Positions 7,214 through 14,460 of a stretch of DNA of 18,578 bases are shown here, piece by piece (position 1 is the first letter of the stretch; the number at the start of each line of letters is the position of its first letter). Source of the stretch: Propionibacteriaceae bacterium UBA6238. Its GTDB lineage: Bacteria; Actinomycetota; Actinomycetes; Propionibacteriales; Propionibacteriaceae. The notes beneath the pieces were generated by a model. That model did not search any database. It had not been told where the DNA came from and saw nothing but the letters and a program-made list of their open reading frames with translations. Made by a program: the position numbers and the translations under genes. Where the stretch lies: the NCBI GenBank assembly GCA_002441465.1, contig DJWE01000098.1, forward strand, positions 1-18,578, in the 5' to 3' direction.

Positions 7214-7423
7214 TCATCTTGGGATCTCGTGGAAAAGTCGCGACAGGTCTTCTGCTCGGACGCGGATGATGCGGCGACCGCAGCGAAAGGCGGGAAGGTC
7301 TCCGGACGCGACCCGGCGGCGGATCGTATCTGTGCTGACGGCATAGACGGCGGCGGCCTGTTGCAGGGAGAGCCATTGCGGCGCGGCCTGCCGACGCTTT
7401 GTCGTCTTGCTCTGCGGTGCCAT
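7214..7423 (-). CDS. xis: Excisionase-like helix-turn-helix DNA-binding protein
   Basis: A 69-residue basic protein with the winged-helix signature of MerR-like excisionases (HTH_17 type): WLSLQQAAAVYAVSTDTIRRRVASGD at about 17-42, ending LPAF.CGRRIIRVRAEDLSRLF. The order from LSLQQAAA to AEDLSRL is the usual helix-turn-helix plus wing that contacts DNA. Such proteins bend attachment sites and push the integrase toward excision. The start ATG at 7423 has GAGAGG about 7 bases upstream. It begins 24 bases after the stop of the relaxase gene, on the same strand, so both are probably one transcript and excision would be coupled to transfer functions. It converges on the integrase with almost no gap. 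It could instead be a general regulator; position favours excisionase. Confidence 0.85.
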   Translation of the reverse strand: MAPQSKTTKRRQAAPQWLSLQQAAAVYAVSTDTIRRRVASGDLPAFRCGRRIIRVRAEDLSRLFHEIPR

Positions 7424-7447
7424 GGCTTACCTCTCGGTGGTATTCGG

Positions 7448-10400
7448 TCAGATGCTGATGCCGAGGCTGGGCCCGGACATTCTGGGTGGTTCGCGGTGGT
7501 GTCGTCGGGGTGGTCGGGGAGTGATGGTTTCCCAGTGTTCGGGCGGTTGAGGGATGTGTTTCTCGAGGGCGCGGATGCGGTAGTTGAGGGCGTCGGCGGG
7601 GTGTTCGTCCGGCAGGGGGCCTTGGTGCACGGCGATCTGGAGGAGCCGCCCGGCGCGGGCGTTGTCGTCCAGCTGGGCGAGTCGGGCGGCGAGGACGGGC
7701 AGGGCGGGGTCGCCGGCGAGGTCGGGTGCGGCCTGGAGGATTCTGGGTGTCCATTCGCGGATGCCGGCTTGTGCGGTTTCGAGCCGGCTGTCGAGGGCGC
7801 GTTGGTGGCGTGCTTCGGCGGGGGCCCGGCTGGCGGGCCCGGTGGGTCGCAGGTCGGTGTCGGCCACCTGGTGTGCTGCTCGCCATTGTTGGATGTCGGC
7901 GATCAGGTCGGGGTCGAGCCCGGGCAGGTTGGCCGTCCACCGGGGCGTCTCCTGCCGTGCGTGTTCTCGGACTTCCTGGCCGAGTTGGTAGGTGAGCTTG
8001 AACCGGTCGGACAGGTAGGTCTTCCATTCGGGCTGGTCGAGGAGTTGGCCGGGGATGCCGGGCAGCCAGGGCAGTGGTCCGACGGTGCGGACCTGGGAGG
8101 CTTGGGTGGCGTCGAGTCGCCAGGTGAGCACGGCTGCCGGGTCGCGGGCGTCGTCGAGGCCGCCGTAGGCGTGCGCCTGGTCGAGGAGGTCGACGGGGTC
8201 GTGGCCGTTGGCCGCCCACAGCAGCAGGGTGCTGCGTAGTGCGGGCCAGGCATCAGCATCGGTGAGCTGGCGGGCTTCGCCGGCGGCGTCGATGGCGTCC
8301 TTGATGTGGTCGGGCACGACTTGTTCGGCGGCGAACCCGATCGCGTCCACATAGCAGTTCACGGCAGGCGCGAGCAGCACGGTGGGGTCGTCGGCTTGCC
8401 GGATGAGGGTGGTGGCGGAGGCGGGCTGCTCATCGCGTCCGATGATGTGTTCGAGGATCTCGACGCTGGTCGCGGTCTGGACGAGGTCGCGGGCGATGGG
8501 TGCCACATGCGGGTCGGTGGTGCCGACCTGGAGCCAGGCGTGGTTGGCGTGGCGTCCGCGGGTGAGCATGGTGTAGGCGAGCTGCCGATCCTCCTCGCCG
8601 GTCAGGAGCCCGTGGCAGCTGTCGGCGGTGACGCCTTGGGCGGCATGGATCGTGGTGGCATAGCCGAGTTCGACGGACTCGTGGACGTAGTCGGCGGGCA
8701 GGGTGAGCCGGTTGTGGTTCCGCAGATGTTGGACGTCCAGGGAGCCGTCGTGGTGGACGTGGGTGACGGTCCACCGGTCGCCGTTGCGGACCCAGGCGAG
8801 CGCACCGCTGATCAGGGTCCGATCGTTGCGGCGGGTGAGGACCGTGTCGCCGCAGGAGGCCTGGTTGCCGTCGGCCAGTGCGGTTTCGCGTCCGGCGCGG
8901 TGGCCGGCGAGCCGGGATTGCCGTGCTGCTGCGTTGAGTTGGGCGACCTGGTCGCGGGTGGGGGCGAGCATGATCGCGTCGAGGCCGGTGTTGCGGTCGG
9001 TCTGCCAGGCGGCCAGTAGCTGACCGGTGGCGGTGTCGGGGTCGACGAGATGGACCCGGTTGTGGTCCAGGTAGTAGCCCAGAGCCCCCACGTCGCCGCT
9101 GCGTAGCGCCAGGCTGGCGTGGGCTTCGGCGGGGTCGCTGAACCGGAGGACGTGGTCGAGGTGGAGGGCGCCGTGGCTGGTGGCGATGTCGCGCAGCACC
9201 CCGCCAGCGCCGATCGCGCCCAACTGCTGGTCGTCGCCGATGAGCCGCACCGAGGCGCCCTGGTCGAGGCACCAGCCGACCAGATAGTCCAGGGTGAGGG
9301 TGTCGGCCATCCCGGCCTCGTCGATGATCACCAGCGTGTCGGCGCCGACCTGGCCGGCGAGGGTTTCGCGGTGGTTGATGGCCCACACCATCTTGGCCAG
9401 GTTCTCCGCGACGGCGTTGTGGCCGAGTTGGAGCCGGAGTTGTTCTGCAGCGGCGGCTGAGGGGGCGAGTCCGAGGATGGTGCCGCCGCTGTTGGTCCAC
9501 GCGGTGGCGAGGGTGCGCATGGCGGTGGTCTTCCCGGTACCGGCCGGGGCGATCGCCAGCTGGAGCCGCACCCCGGAGCCGGCCATGGCGGCGACCAGGG
9601 CCTGCTGGCCTTCGTTCAATGGTTGCCGGTTCGCCATCGATTGGAGGATGGCGAGCTGGATCGAGTTCGAGTCCGCAATCCGGCCACCTCGGCGTCCAGC
9701 GGCGTCGATGATGCGGGCTTCGGCGCGCAGGATCCGCATCGACGTGTACCGGGACGCCGAGGGTTCCTGGTAGGCGGGGGTGCCGTCCGGGCGGAGGAGC
9801 AGGTCGGGTTCGACGGGCTGGGTGCGGGTGGTCCGGATCGGCACCGACACCGCTTCGGACAGGGCTTCGGTAGTGAGCTGCTCGACCACGGCCGTGAGCT
9901 GGTGGTGGGGGATGTGGGCGGCGGTTGCTTGCCGGAACGCTTCGGAGCGGACGTTCCACGGTGTCCACGACGACTTCTCCGACTCCACGACCGCGACCAC
10001 CGTCCGGGCGGTCCGGGCGATCCAGCGCCCATCCGGCACGGTGACGGGGACGGCCGGCTGGTGGGCGACCGCGTCCAGCATCCGTTCGATCCCTCCCGCG
10101 CCGAGCAGTGCGGTGGCTTCGGCGGTCCAGGTGAGGCGTTGGTCGTGTTCGCTGCGTGGTTCGTGTTTGTGCGGCCGGGTGTTCAAGGTGGCCCGCTGCG
10201 ACAGTTCGAGGCGCTCCTGCGGGGTGGGCAGCCGGCCGTACTCGGCTTCGAACTCGGCGACCAGTTGGCCGGTCTTGCCGACCACTTGGGCCCGTCGCTT
10301 CGACCAGCGTTTCGCCAGGGCGGGGTCGATGCCGGCGATCTCATAGACGGGTCGTTTCCCGTCCCGCCCGGTCGGCACCATCACCAGGCCGAGATCCCGC

Positions 10401-11281
10401 AGCCTGCCGACGAGGCTGGCGGTGTACGCCTCGGACACGGTGACCTTGGCGGCGTACAGCACTTTCGCGTCGATCGCCATCCATTCCCCGGCGGCGGTTT
10501 GGACCTTGTTCGCGACCGCCACATGGGTGTGCAGGTCGGGATCCCCGGCGCGGGAGTCGCGGTGCACGAACCTCGCGGCGATCAAGCCGCGCACCGGCAG
10601 GTGCCGCACCCCGGCGTGGCCTTTGCGGGTGAACAGCACGTTGGCTTCGAGGTAGGTGAGCGCGTCGGTGACCGCCGCGTCGTGCACGCCGCGGATGATC
10701 CCGGCCCGCGGCCGGTCGGCGACCGCCCACAGCGTGGAGATGGTCTTGGGTGGGGTGAGGGTGATGTCGAACCCGGCCACGGCCACCCGGGGGTGTGAGG
10801 TGTTCTTGGCGATCACGTCACGCACCTGCCGCGCATCCGGGGACACGCCGGGATGGGCGGTCTCGAACCACTCCCGGGCCAGGGTGGTGCGTTGGGCGGC
10901 TAGCACACCCTTGGGCAGCGGCACCCCGGCCGGCACGCCATGCTCCTGCCGCCAGGCGCCGAGGCGGGTGTCGAGTTGGGTTTCGAACCCGGTCGGGGTG
11001 TGGTCGAACACCGAGTACGCGCGGCCGAGTTTCGCGCCGTTGGTCGGGTCGAGGCCGTGGCCGAACAGGAGTCGCATCTGTTCGGCGGTCACCGGATCAC
11101 CCACCGACAGGTTGACGCCGGCCAGGCCGGCACCCCACCAGCAGCCGGGCTCCTCACCCTTGGCCAGGTAGTAGGCATCGAGGCGCTGGTAGCCCTTGCT
11201 GGTCGCGTCCAGCACGGCGACGTGCCGGGTCAGGTACTCATACCCGACGATCGCCGAGATCTTCTGCAAACCGATCGCCAC
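7448..11281 (-). CDS. traA: MobF-family relaxase/helicase (TraA/TrwC type)
   Basis: About 1277 residues. The N-terminal TrwC-type relaxase (about 1-290) has GYEYLTRHVA at 13-22, with candidate catalytic tyrosines Tyr14 and Tyr16, the strand FDITLTPPKTIS near 171-182, and the metal-binding cluster HRDSRAGDPDLHTHV with His240, His251 and His253. The C-terminal half is a superfamily 1 helicase of RecD/TraI type: Walker A APAGTGKTT near 578-586, Walker B VIIDEAGM near 651-658, a later TIHAAQGVTADS and the motif VI stretch YTMLTRGRHANHAW. It would nick oriT, attach covalently to the DNA end and unwind the strand for conjugation. I start it at GTG 11281: GAGGAGG lies 8 bases upstream at 11290-11296, and family similarity begins there. 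The frame is open to 11353, but those 24 extra residues have no family character. No coupling protein accompanies it. Confidence 0.94.
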   Translation of the reverse strand: MAIGLQKISAIVGYEYLTRHVAVLDATSKGYQRLDAYYLAKGEEPGCWWGAGLAGVNLSVGDPVTAEQMRLLFGHGLDPTNGAKLGRAYSVFDHTPTGFETQLDTRLGAWRQEHGVPAGVPLPKGVLAAQRTTLAREWFETAHPGVSPDARQVRDVIAKNTSHPRVAVAGFDITLTPPKTISTLWAVADRPRAGIIRGVHDAAVTDALTYLEANVLFTRKGHAGVRHLPVRGLIAARFVHRDSRAGDPDLHTHVAVANKVQTAAGEWMAIDAKVLYAAKVTVSEAYTASLVGRLRDLGLVMVPTGRDGKRPVYEIAGIDPALAKRWSKRRAQVVGKTGQLVAEFEAEYGRLPTPQERLELSQRATLNTRPHKHEPRSEHDQRLTWTAEATALLGAGGIERMLDAVAHQPAVPVTVPDGRWIARTARTVVAVVESEKSSWTPWNVRSEAFRQATAAHIPHHQLTAVVEQLTTEALSEAVSVPIRTTRTQPVEPDLLLRPDGTPAYQEPSASRYTSMRILRAEARIIDAAGRRGGRIADSNSIQLAILQSMANRQPLNEGQQALVAAMAGSGVRLQLAIAPAGTGKTTAMRTLATAWTNSGGTILGLAPSAAAAEQLRLQLGHNAVAENLAKMVWAINHRETLAGQVGADTLVIIDEAGMADTLTLDYLVGWCLDQGASVRLIGDDQQLGAIGAGGVLRDIATSHGALHLDHVLRFSDPAEAHASLALRSGDVGALGYYLDHNRVHLVDPDTATGQLLAAWQTDRNTGLDAIMLAPTRDQVAQLNAAARQSRLAGHRAGRETALADGNQASCGDTVLTRRNDRTLISGALAWVRNGDRWTVTHVHHDGSLDVQHLRNHNRLTLPADYVHESVELGYATTIHAAQGVTADSCHGLLTGEEDRQLAYTMLTRGRHANHAWLQVGTTDPHVAPIARDLVQTATSVEILEHIIGRDEQPASATTLIRQADDPTVLLAPAVNCYVDAIGFAAEQVVPDHIKDAIDAAGEARQLTDADAWPALRSTLLLWAANGHDPVDLLDQAHAYGGLDDARDPAAVLTWRLDATQASQVRTVGPLPWLPGIPGQLLDQPEWKTYLSDRFKLTYQLGQEVREHARQETPRWTANLPGLDPDLIADIQQWRAAHQVADTDLRPTGPASRAPAEARHQRALDSRLETAQAGIREWTPRILQAAPDLAGDPALPVLAARLAQLDDNARAGRLLQIAVHQGPLPDEHPADALNYRIRALEKHIPQPPEHWETITPRPPRRHHREPPRMSGPSLGISI

Positions 11282-11552
11282 CGTACTCACCTCCTCACAT
11301 CCACTAAGCCGACAGCCGGCCCCCGATCCGGACAGTTGGGCGAAGATCTTCACGACTCCTCAGCCTCCGAGCCCGTCCCCGGCGCCTCCTTAAGCCGCCC
11401 GAACCGGCCGATCCGGACAGCCCAGGCCCGACTTGGTTCATCCGACACGTTCCGTCACCGGGGGTGTTCGTCGTTCGAAGCCGACCACGCCGGGGTTACC
11501 ACAAACGTTCCCCCCAGCCCTTCCAGAGACGATCCAGTGCCGCCTTGGCGTA

Positions 11553-11708
11553 GTGAACGTCCTTGTCGCCGGCGCGTTCCCCACGTTCCCCCTCTCGCTG
11601 TTGACCGGGACCTTGCGGACCTGCGATCAGGGCATCACAGCAACCTCCCCCCAGCCGGCGACCGGGGCTGCCGGGAAGAACGTCACCAGCCAGGTGAACG
11701 TCCTTGTC
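11553..11708. repeat. Direct repeats of an AACGTC-containing word
   Basis: GTGAACGTCCTTGTC occurs exactly at 11553-11567 and 11694-11708 (141 bases apart). A related word, GAACGTCACCA, occurs at 11678-11688 and, outside this span, at 11941-11951. These four sites share GAACGTC. All are in the gene-free stretch upstream of the relaxase and could be protein-binding sites for a transfer or regulatory protein. Confidence 0.6.
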
Positions 11709-11818
11709 ACAGGCACCTCCCCCCAACCTCCCCCCGAAACCCGCCGCCGGGGTGTCCCGATCGGCCAGAACGAGCGAAAGTCCTAGCCAGCCCCACCTCC
11801 TCCAACCTCCCCCCGAAA
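11641..11818. repeat. Repeated ACCTCCCCCC tracts
   Basis: CAACCTCCCCCCGAAA occurs exactly at 11724-11739 and 11803-11818. Its first 12 bases recur at 11641-11652, and a further ACCTCCCCCC lies at 11715-11724. On the minus strand these are G6-A-G2 tracts; at 11716-11735 two of them sit two bases apart, a layout able to form a G-quadruplex in the strand of the relaxase mRNA. Confidence 0.55.
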
Positions 11819-12091
11819 GATCTGACGCATCCCTTGACCTCGAGCCGCGGCAACCGGCGGACCCGGGCACTGCACCATCACGATCAAGCCGGCGCCAGCC
11901 CGTGGCTACTCGCGAAAGCCGAGCAGGGCGATGTCACCATGAACGTCACCACTTCGGTTCCAGACCACGTCGCCGTGCCGGCCAGCCGGCAGCATCAGGC
12001 CTTGCCAGACCGGCATCCCCCCCGTCCCCCCGACCGCCATCAGCCACCGCTTCCCCAGCCCCTCAGCCGGCCGGAGAGGAGGGTCGAGGTG

Positions 12092-12128
12092 TTGCCCCCA
12101 CCCGAAGTGACAACTATGGTTGTCAGGT
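12092..12128 (+). promoter_or_regulatory. Promoter and palindromic operator of the toxin-antitoxin-like operon
   Basis: TTGCCC at 12092-12097 and TATGGT at 12115-12120 form a -35/-10 pair with an exact 17-base spacer. The -10 box lies within a perfect inverted repeat TGACAAC-TATG-GTTGTCA at 12108-12125. Transcription should start at about 12127-12129, that is at the GTG codon of the first gene, so the mRNA would be leaderless. A repressor bound to the palindrome would block the polymerase directly; the HTH protein encoded second in the operon is the obvious candidate. Confidence 0.65.
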
Positions 12129-12335
12129 GTGGAGATCGTGGACGACGCCCACAAGCACGGCGTCACCGACGACGACATCCGTCACGCCATCGAGCATGCG
12201 ATCCGGGTCCATGCCATGGACGGCTACCTACTCCTGGTCGGCCCCCGCCGCGACGGACAACTGTTGGAGATCGGCTACAACCCGACCGCGGATCGTGTCT
12301 TCCACGCCATGCCCGTCCGACCCAAGTACCTGTGA
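12129..12335 (+). CDS. Small toxin-like protein of the KHGVTxxDI...HAMPxRPKY type
   Basis: A 68-residue soluble protein. Features are KHGVTDDDIRHAIEHA at 9-24, a beta strand YLLLVGPRRDGQLLEIGY at 33-50 and the ending HAMPVRPKYL at 59-68. I recognise this layout from many small actinobacterial proteins found next to an HTH gene and often annotated as putative toxins; BrnT-like nucleases have a comparable size and fold, but no catalytic residues can be assigned. The start is GTG 12129, which lies at the expected transcription start and needs no Shine-Dalgarno; a TTG at 12120 is in frame but inside the -10 box. The next gene begins 15 bases after its stop. A plain regulatory or orphan role is possible. 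Confidence 0.7.
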   Translation: MEIVDDAHKHGVTDDDIRHAIEHAIRVHAMDGYLLLVGPRRDGQLLEIGYNPTADRVFHAMPVRPKYL

Positions 12336-12350
12336 AAGGTGGTGAACCTG

Positions 12351-12605
12351 ATGCGCACCGAAACCGAGATGCTCGACGAACTCGAGAACGCCAACCACGG
12401 CGAGGGCCCCGACCCGATCGCCAGCTTCGACGGCGAAGCCCTCCAGGCCATTCTGGCGGCCGTTCGTGACCGCAACGCCGCTCAGGAGCGGATCGACGCC
12501 GCCGTCGCCCAGGCCCGCGCCCAGGGCGCCTCCTGGACCGTGATCGGTGCCATGCTCGGCGTCACCCGCCAAGCCGCCCTCAAGCGCTACAGCCGAGCCG
12601 CGTGA
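12351..12605 (+). CDS. Small helix-turn-helix protein, probable antitoxin/autorepressor
   Basis: An 84-residue protein. Residues 1-40 are acidic and helical (MLDELENANHGEGPDP). A helix rich in Ala, Arg and Gln at about 39-58 leads into a helix-turn-helix, ASWTVIGAMLGVTRQAALKRYS at about 60-82, of the type seen in sigma-region-4-like and antitoxin DNA-binding domains. The start chosen is ATG 12351, because AAAGGTGG lies 8 bases upstream; GTG codons at 12339 and 12342 overlap that site. It is co-transcribed with the toxin-like gene before it and overlaps the next frame by 4 bases. In the usual logic it would neutralise its partner and repress the palindromic promoter; this is inferred from arrangement. 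Confidence 0.75.
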   Translation: MRTETEMLDELENANHGEGPDPIASFDGEALQAILAAVRDRNAAQERIDAAVAQARAQGASWTVIGAMLGVTRQAALKRYSRAA

Positions 12606-12838
12606 CCGGCACCAGCCCTACACCCGACCCGGCCGAGTTCACTGCGAAAGAGCGAGCCCAGTTCGAGCAGCCGGCCAGCGAAGCCGAGGCCGGCCACAGC
12701 GCCGACTTCCTACGGTCACTTCCCCCCTCCGAGCCGGAGGCATCAGCACGCCATGACGCATCCCCCGGGAACGCCCCCCGCGCAGTCGGACTGCGATGTG
12801 GCGTGTCGCGCTCTGTAGATTGGCGGCGGCGATCGTGA
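12602..12838 (+). CDS. Possible third small gene of the operon, no recognised family
   Basis: A 78-residue frame starting with GTG that overlaps the stop of the HTH gene by 4 bases (GTGA), as expected for translational coupling. It ends 8 bases before the strong terminator hairpin. Those two boundaries are the main reason to believe it. The first 50 residues are acidic and polar (PDPAEFTAKERAQFEQPASEAEA) and helix-prone. The last 25 are Arg-rich (RCGVSRSVDWRRRS) and look less like a natural protein end, so it may be a truncated gene or not translated at all. Confidence 0.4.
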   Translation: MTGTSPTPDPAEFTAKERAQFEQPASEAEAGHSADFLRSLPPSEPEASARHDASPGNAPRAVGLRCGVSRSVDWRRRS

Positions 12839-12846
12839 GACCTACC

Positions 12847-12887
12847 AGATCCCCCTCGCCTCTCAGTGAGGCGCACCAGGGGGATCT
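12847..12887. terminator. Strong bipartite hairpin terminator
   Basis: Outer stem AGATCCCCCT (12847-12856) with AGGGGGATCT (12878-12887) is perfect over 10 bp. Inside it CGCCTC (12857-12862) pairs with GAGGCG (12868-12873) around a 5-base loop, leaving a 4-base bulge. It follows the last frame of the toxin-antitoxin-like operon by 8 bases and is followed by a short pyrimidine run, TCTTCTCC. The outer stem is symmetric enough to act in both directions. Confidence 0.8.
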
Positions 12888-13149
12888 TCTCCGTCAACCT
12901 CGTAGGACAGTTCGGCCCGAACCCGCGGCATGGGACTGCTCCCGGGCTTGGATATCGCCTCCTTCTGGGTTGGGCGCACCACCAGAGGCCCCTCACCCCC
13001 GCTGTCGACAGCCCGCCCGCCAGCCAGGCCCACCCCCAGCGCCACCCCTGCCCTCGGACCCCTCCAGTCCCTATCGCCGACTGCCACCTGCTGTCCCGCC
13101 TCGCTGCGCCCACCCCGACCAAGGGCCCCCCCAAGAACTCCGATACACC

Positions 13150-14126
13150 CGGTGCAAATCGGGCTGACGCACGAGCGATGGTCCACAGCGAACGTGTGTG
13201 TTGTCGCCGCGGTCAGGTAGCCGGCGATGCTGAGGTGGACGCCGTCGTAGTCGTGGGCGACCTGGCTCCAGTCGGGGATCACCCAGCTGCCGTCACGGCC
13301 GGTGGTCCGGTACCAGTCGTGGCGCTTGAGTGCGGTCACCTCCAGCGGGAACTGTGCACACAGTCTGCCCAGGCGTCGGTGCCGTCGATCTCGTAGATCC
13401 GGGCCGACGGGGCGAACCGGAGACGGTGCGGGTTCGCGTTCTCCCAGCCGGGGGAGTCCTCGACGAGCCACAACCCGACCGGCTGCCGTCGGCCAGTGAG
13501 CCGGTCGAGCAGGCAAGCCCGCGGGGCGGGTGGGACCACCACTGTCCGCTCCAGTTGGCGCGCGGGTCGGCGGGACGCTCCCGCTGGGCTGTGACCTCGT
13601 TCGCCGTGATCTCGGCACGCCAGCGGCGCAAGTCGGGCCGCCGGCAGGGCTTCTCGGCGTCCCAGGCCAGCTGCCACTGGTCAGCGGGGTCGATCGGCGC
13701 CGCCCAGCCCTGCAAGCCTGGGGAACCGGCCAGGTGCTCGGCGACGCGCACCAGGGATGCCCGCACCTGAGGTGTCGCGCAGAGCAGGTCGTCACCGTCG
13801 GCCTGCTGCCAGTACATTGCGGCGCCCACCGACATTGCGAGTGCCTCGAGTACCAGATCCCCCGTCACGGGGGCGAGCCGGACCTCCGCCAAGCGGGCCG
13901 CGACCTCCGCGGCGGTGTACTCCGGACGGGTGTGACTGTCATCCCGGCCGAACCGCGAAACCGGGTGGCCGTGCTGCGTCGCCAGACCGAAGGCGGCGTC
14001 GAAGACCGCCGCCGTGAGCGGAAGTTCGGTGTCCCCGGCTGCTAGGGCGCGTTCGCTGCCCTGGGCGAATACGAGCAGCACTCGCCGTCCGCGCGGGCCG
14101 GCCACCAGGTCCTCAGGTGTCACCAT
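13150..14126 (-). pseudogene. Broken gene for an uncharacterised actinobacterial protein
   Basis: Three consecutive minus-strand frames join into one protein. The first runs from about ATG 14126 (MVTPEDLVAGPRGRRVLLVF) to ANWSGQWWSHPPRG near 13530. The second continues as ACLLDRLTGRRQPVGLWLVEDSPG through RIYEIDGTDAW near 13375. The third continues as LCAQFPLEV through HDWYRTTGRDGSWVIPDW, VAHDYDGVHLSIAGYL and then FAVD. Both joins are explained by one missing base each, near 13520 and 13368. I recall intact relatives in actinobacteria reading ...GPRGRR..., WSGQWWS, GLWLVEDS and EYDGVHLTVAGYL; their function is unknown. After about 13180 the reading becomes Gly/Arg-rich and has no family character, so the C-terminus is lost as well. 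No ribosome site is strong at the start. Sequencing errors in GC runs could explain the shifts but not the missing end. Confidence 0.65.
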
Positions 14127-14460
14127 GATCCCAATGTGCGCGGAGGCCGCCCGGGTGCACCACCGGACGAGGCCAGCCCCGATCATGCCGGCAGCAGCCG
14201 GCGCGGCAGAAGCAGGGCGGGCACGGGGGCGCCTGCCCGGGGTCCGCGCCTCGAGGAAGGCGGGGTGGGCGGAGGGTTGGCCGGCGTCACTGGGCTAGGA
14301 ACGGGCAAAGGCCGGCGCCCTCATCGTTCCCCGTCCTCGATCACGCGGTCCACGTCTCGCGGTGGTCGGGCCGTCTCCAGCTGCCCTTCAACCTCCAGCG
14401 GCACCCCGGGCAAGGCCCCTTTCCCAAGACGGGCTGACGCCCAGCGTCCGCTGAGCGAGA
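14127..14460. other. Gene-free stretch between the pseudogene and the VOC gene
   Basis: About 330 bases holding the upstream parts of two divergently placed genes. Open frames crossing it have no family features. I see no repeat, RNA gene or convincing promoter in it. Confidence 0.4.

Larger units (their letters stand above)
11282..12091. other. Repeat-rich non-coding region upstream of the relaxase, candidate oriT
   Basis: About 800 bases in which every open frame lacks family features or a ribosome site. The region is strongly C-rich on the plus strand and contains several repeated short words. It lies directly upstream of the relaxase gene, where mobilizable elements usually carry oriT and the promoter of the transfer genes. 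I do not see a clear nick-site consensus. Confidence 0.45.
5809..12887. mobile_element. Integrated mobilizable element with tyrosine integrase and MobF relaxase
   Basis: The left border is the tRNA fragment. The content is an integrase (plus strand), an excisionase-like protein and a MobF relaxase (minus strand), a repeat-rich non-coding stretch, and a toxin-antitoxin-like operon ending in a terminator. The right coordinate given is only the end of the last operon that looks like element cargo; no second copy of the tRNA core is seen further right, so the element may extend beyond the window. No FtsK-like translocase, coupling protein or mating-pair genes are present, which suggests an integrative mobilizable element relying on other machinery, unless they lie outside the window. 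Confidence 0.6.

Noticed and set aside
8430..9968. 512-codon minus-strand open frame inside the relaxase gene
   Set aside because: Arg/Pro-rich shadow in another frame of the relaxase, whose own frame carries all helicase motifs.
9623..10798. 391-codon plus-strand open frame opposite the relaxase
   Set aside because: Antisense shadow rich in Gly, Asp and Val, with no recognisable domain.
11433..11786. 117-codon plus-strand frame with repeated NVLV-G words, and the opposite-strand frame with repeated DKDVH words
   Set aside because: The peptide repeats are simply translations of the DNA repeats in both strands; there is no ribosome site or domain, so the repeats are better read as DNA elements.
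11500..11820. CRISPR-like array in the repeat-rich region
   Set aside because: Repeats are of different kinds and irregular spacing, with only two or three copies each, and no cas genes are nearby.
10940..12469. 509-codon plus-strand open frame spanning the relaxase start, the non-coding region and the toxin-like gene
   Set aside because: It overlaps real genes in other frames, and its translation is Pro/Arg-rich without any family signal.
12863..13795. A single intact 310-codon minus-strand gene
   Set aside because: Only its middle part (about 13180-13370) belongs to a recognisable protein, whose N-terminal part lies in other frames; the rest is a shadow running over the terminator.
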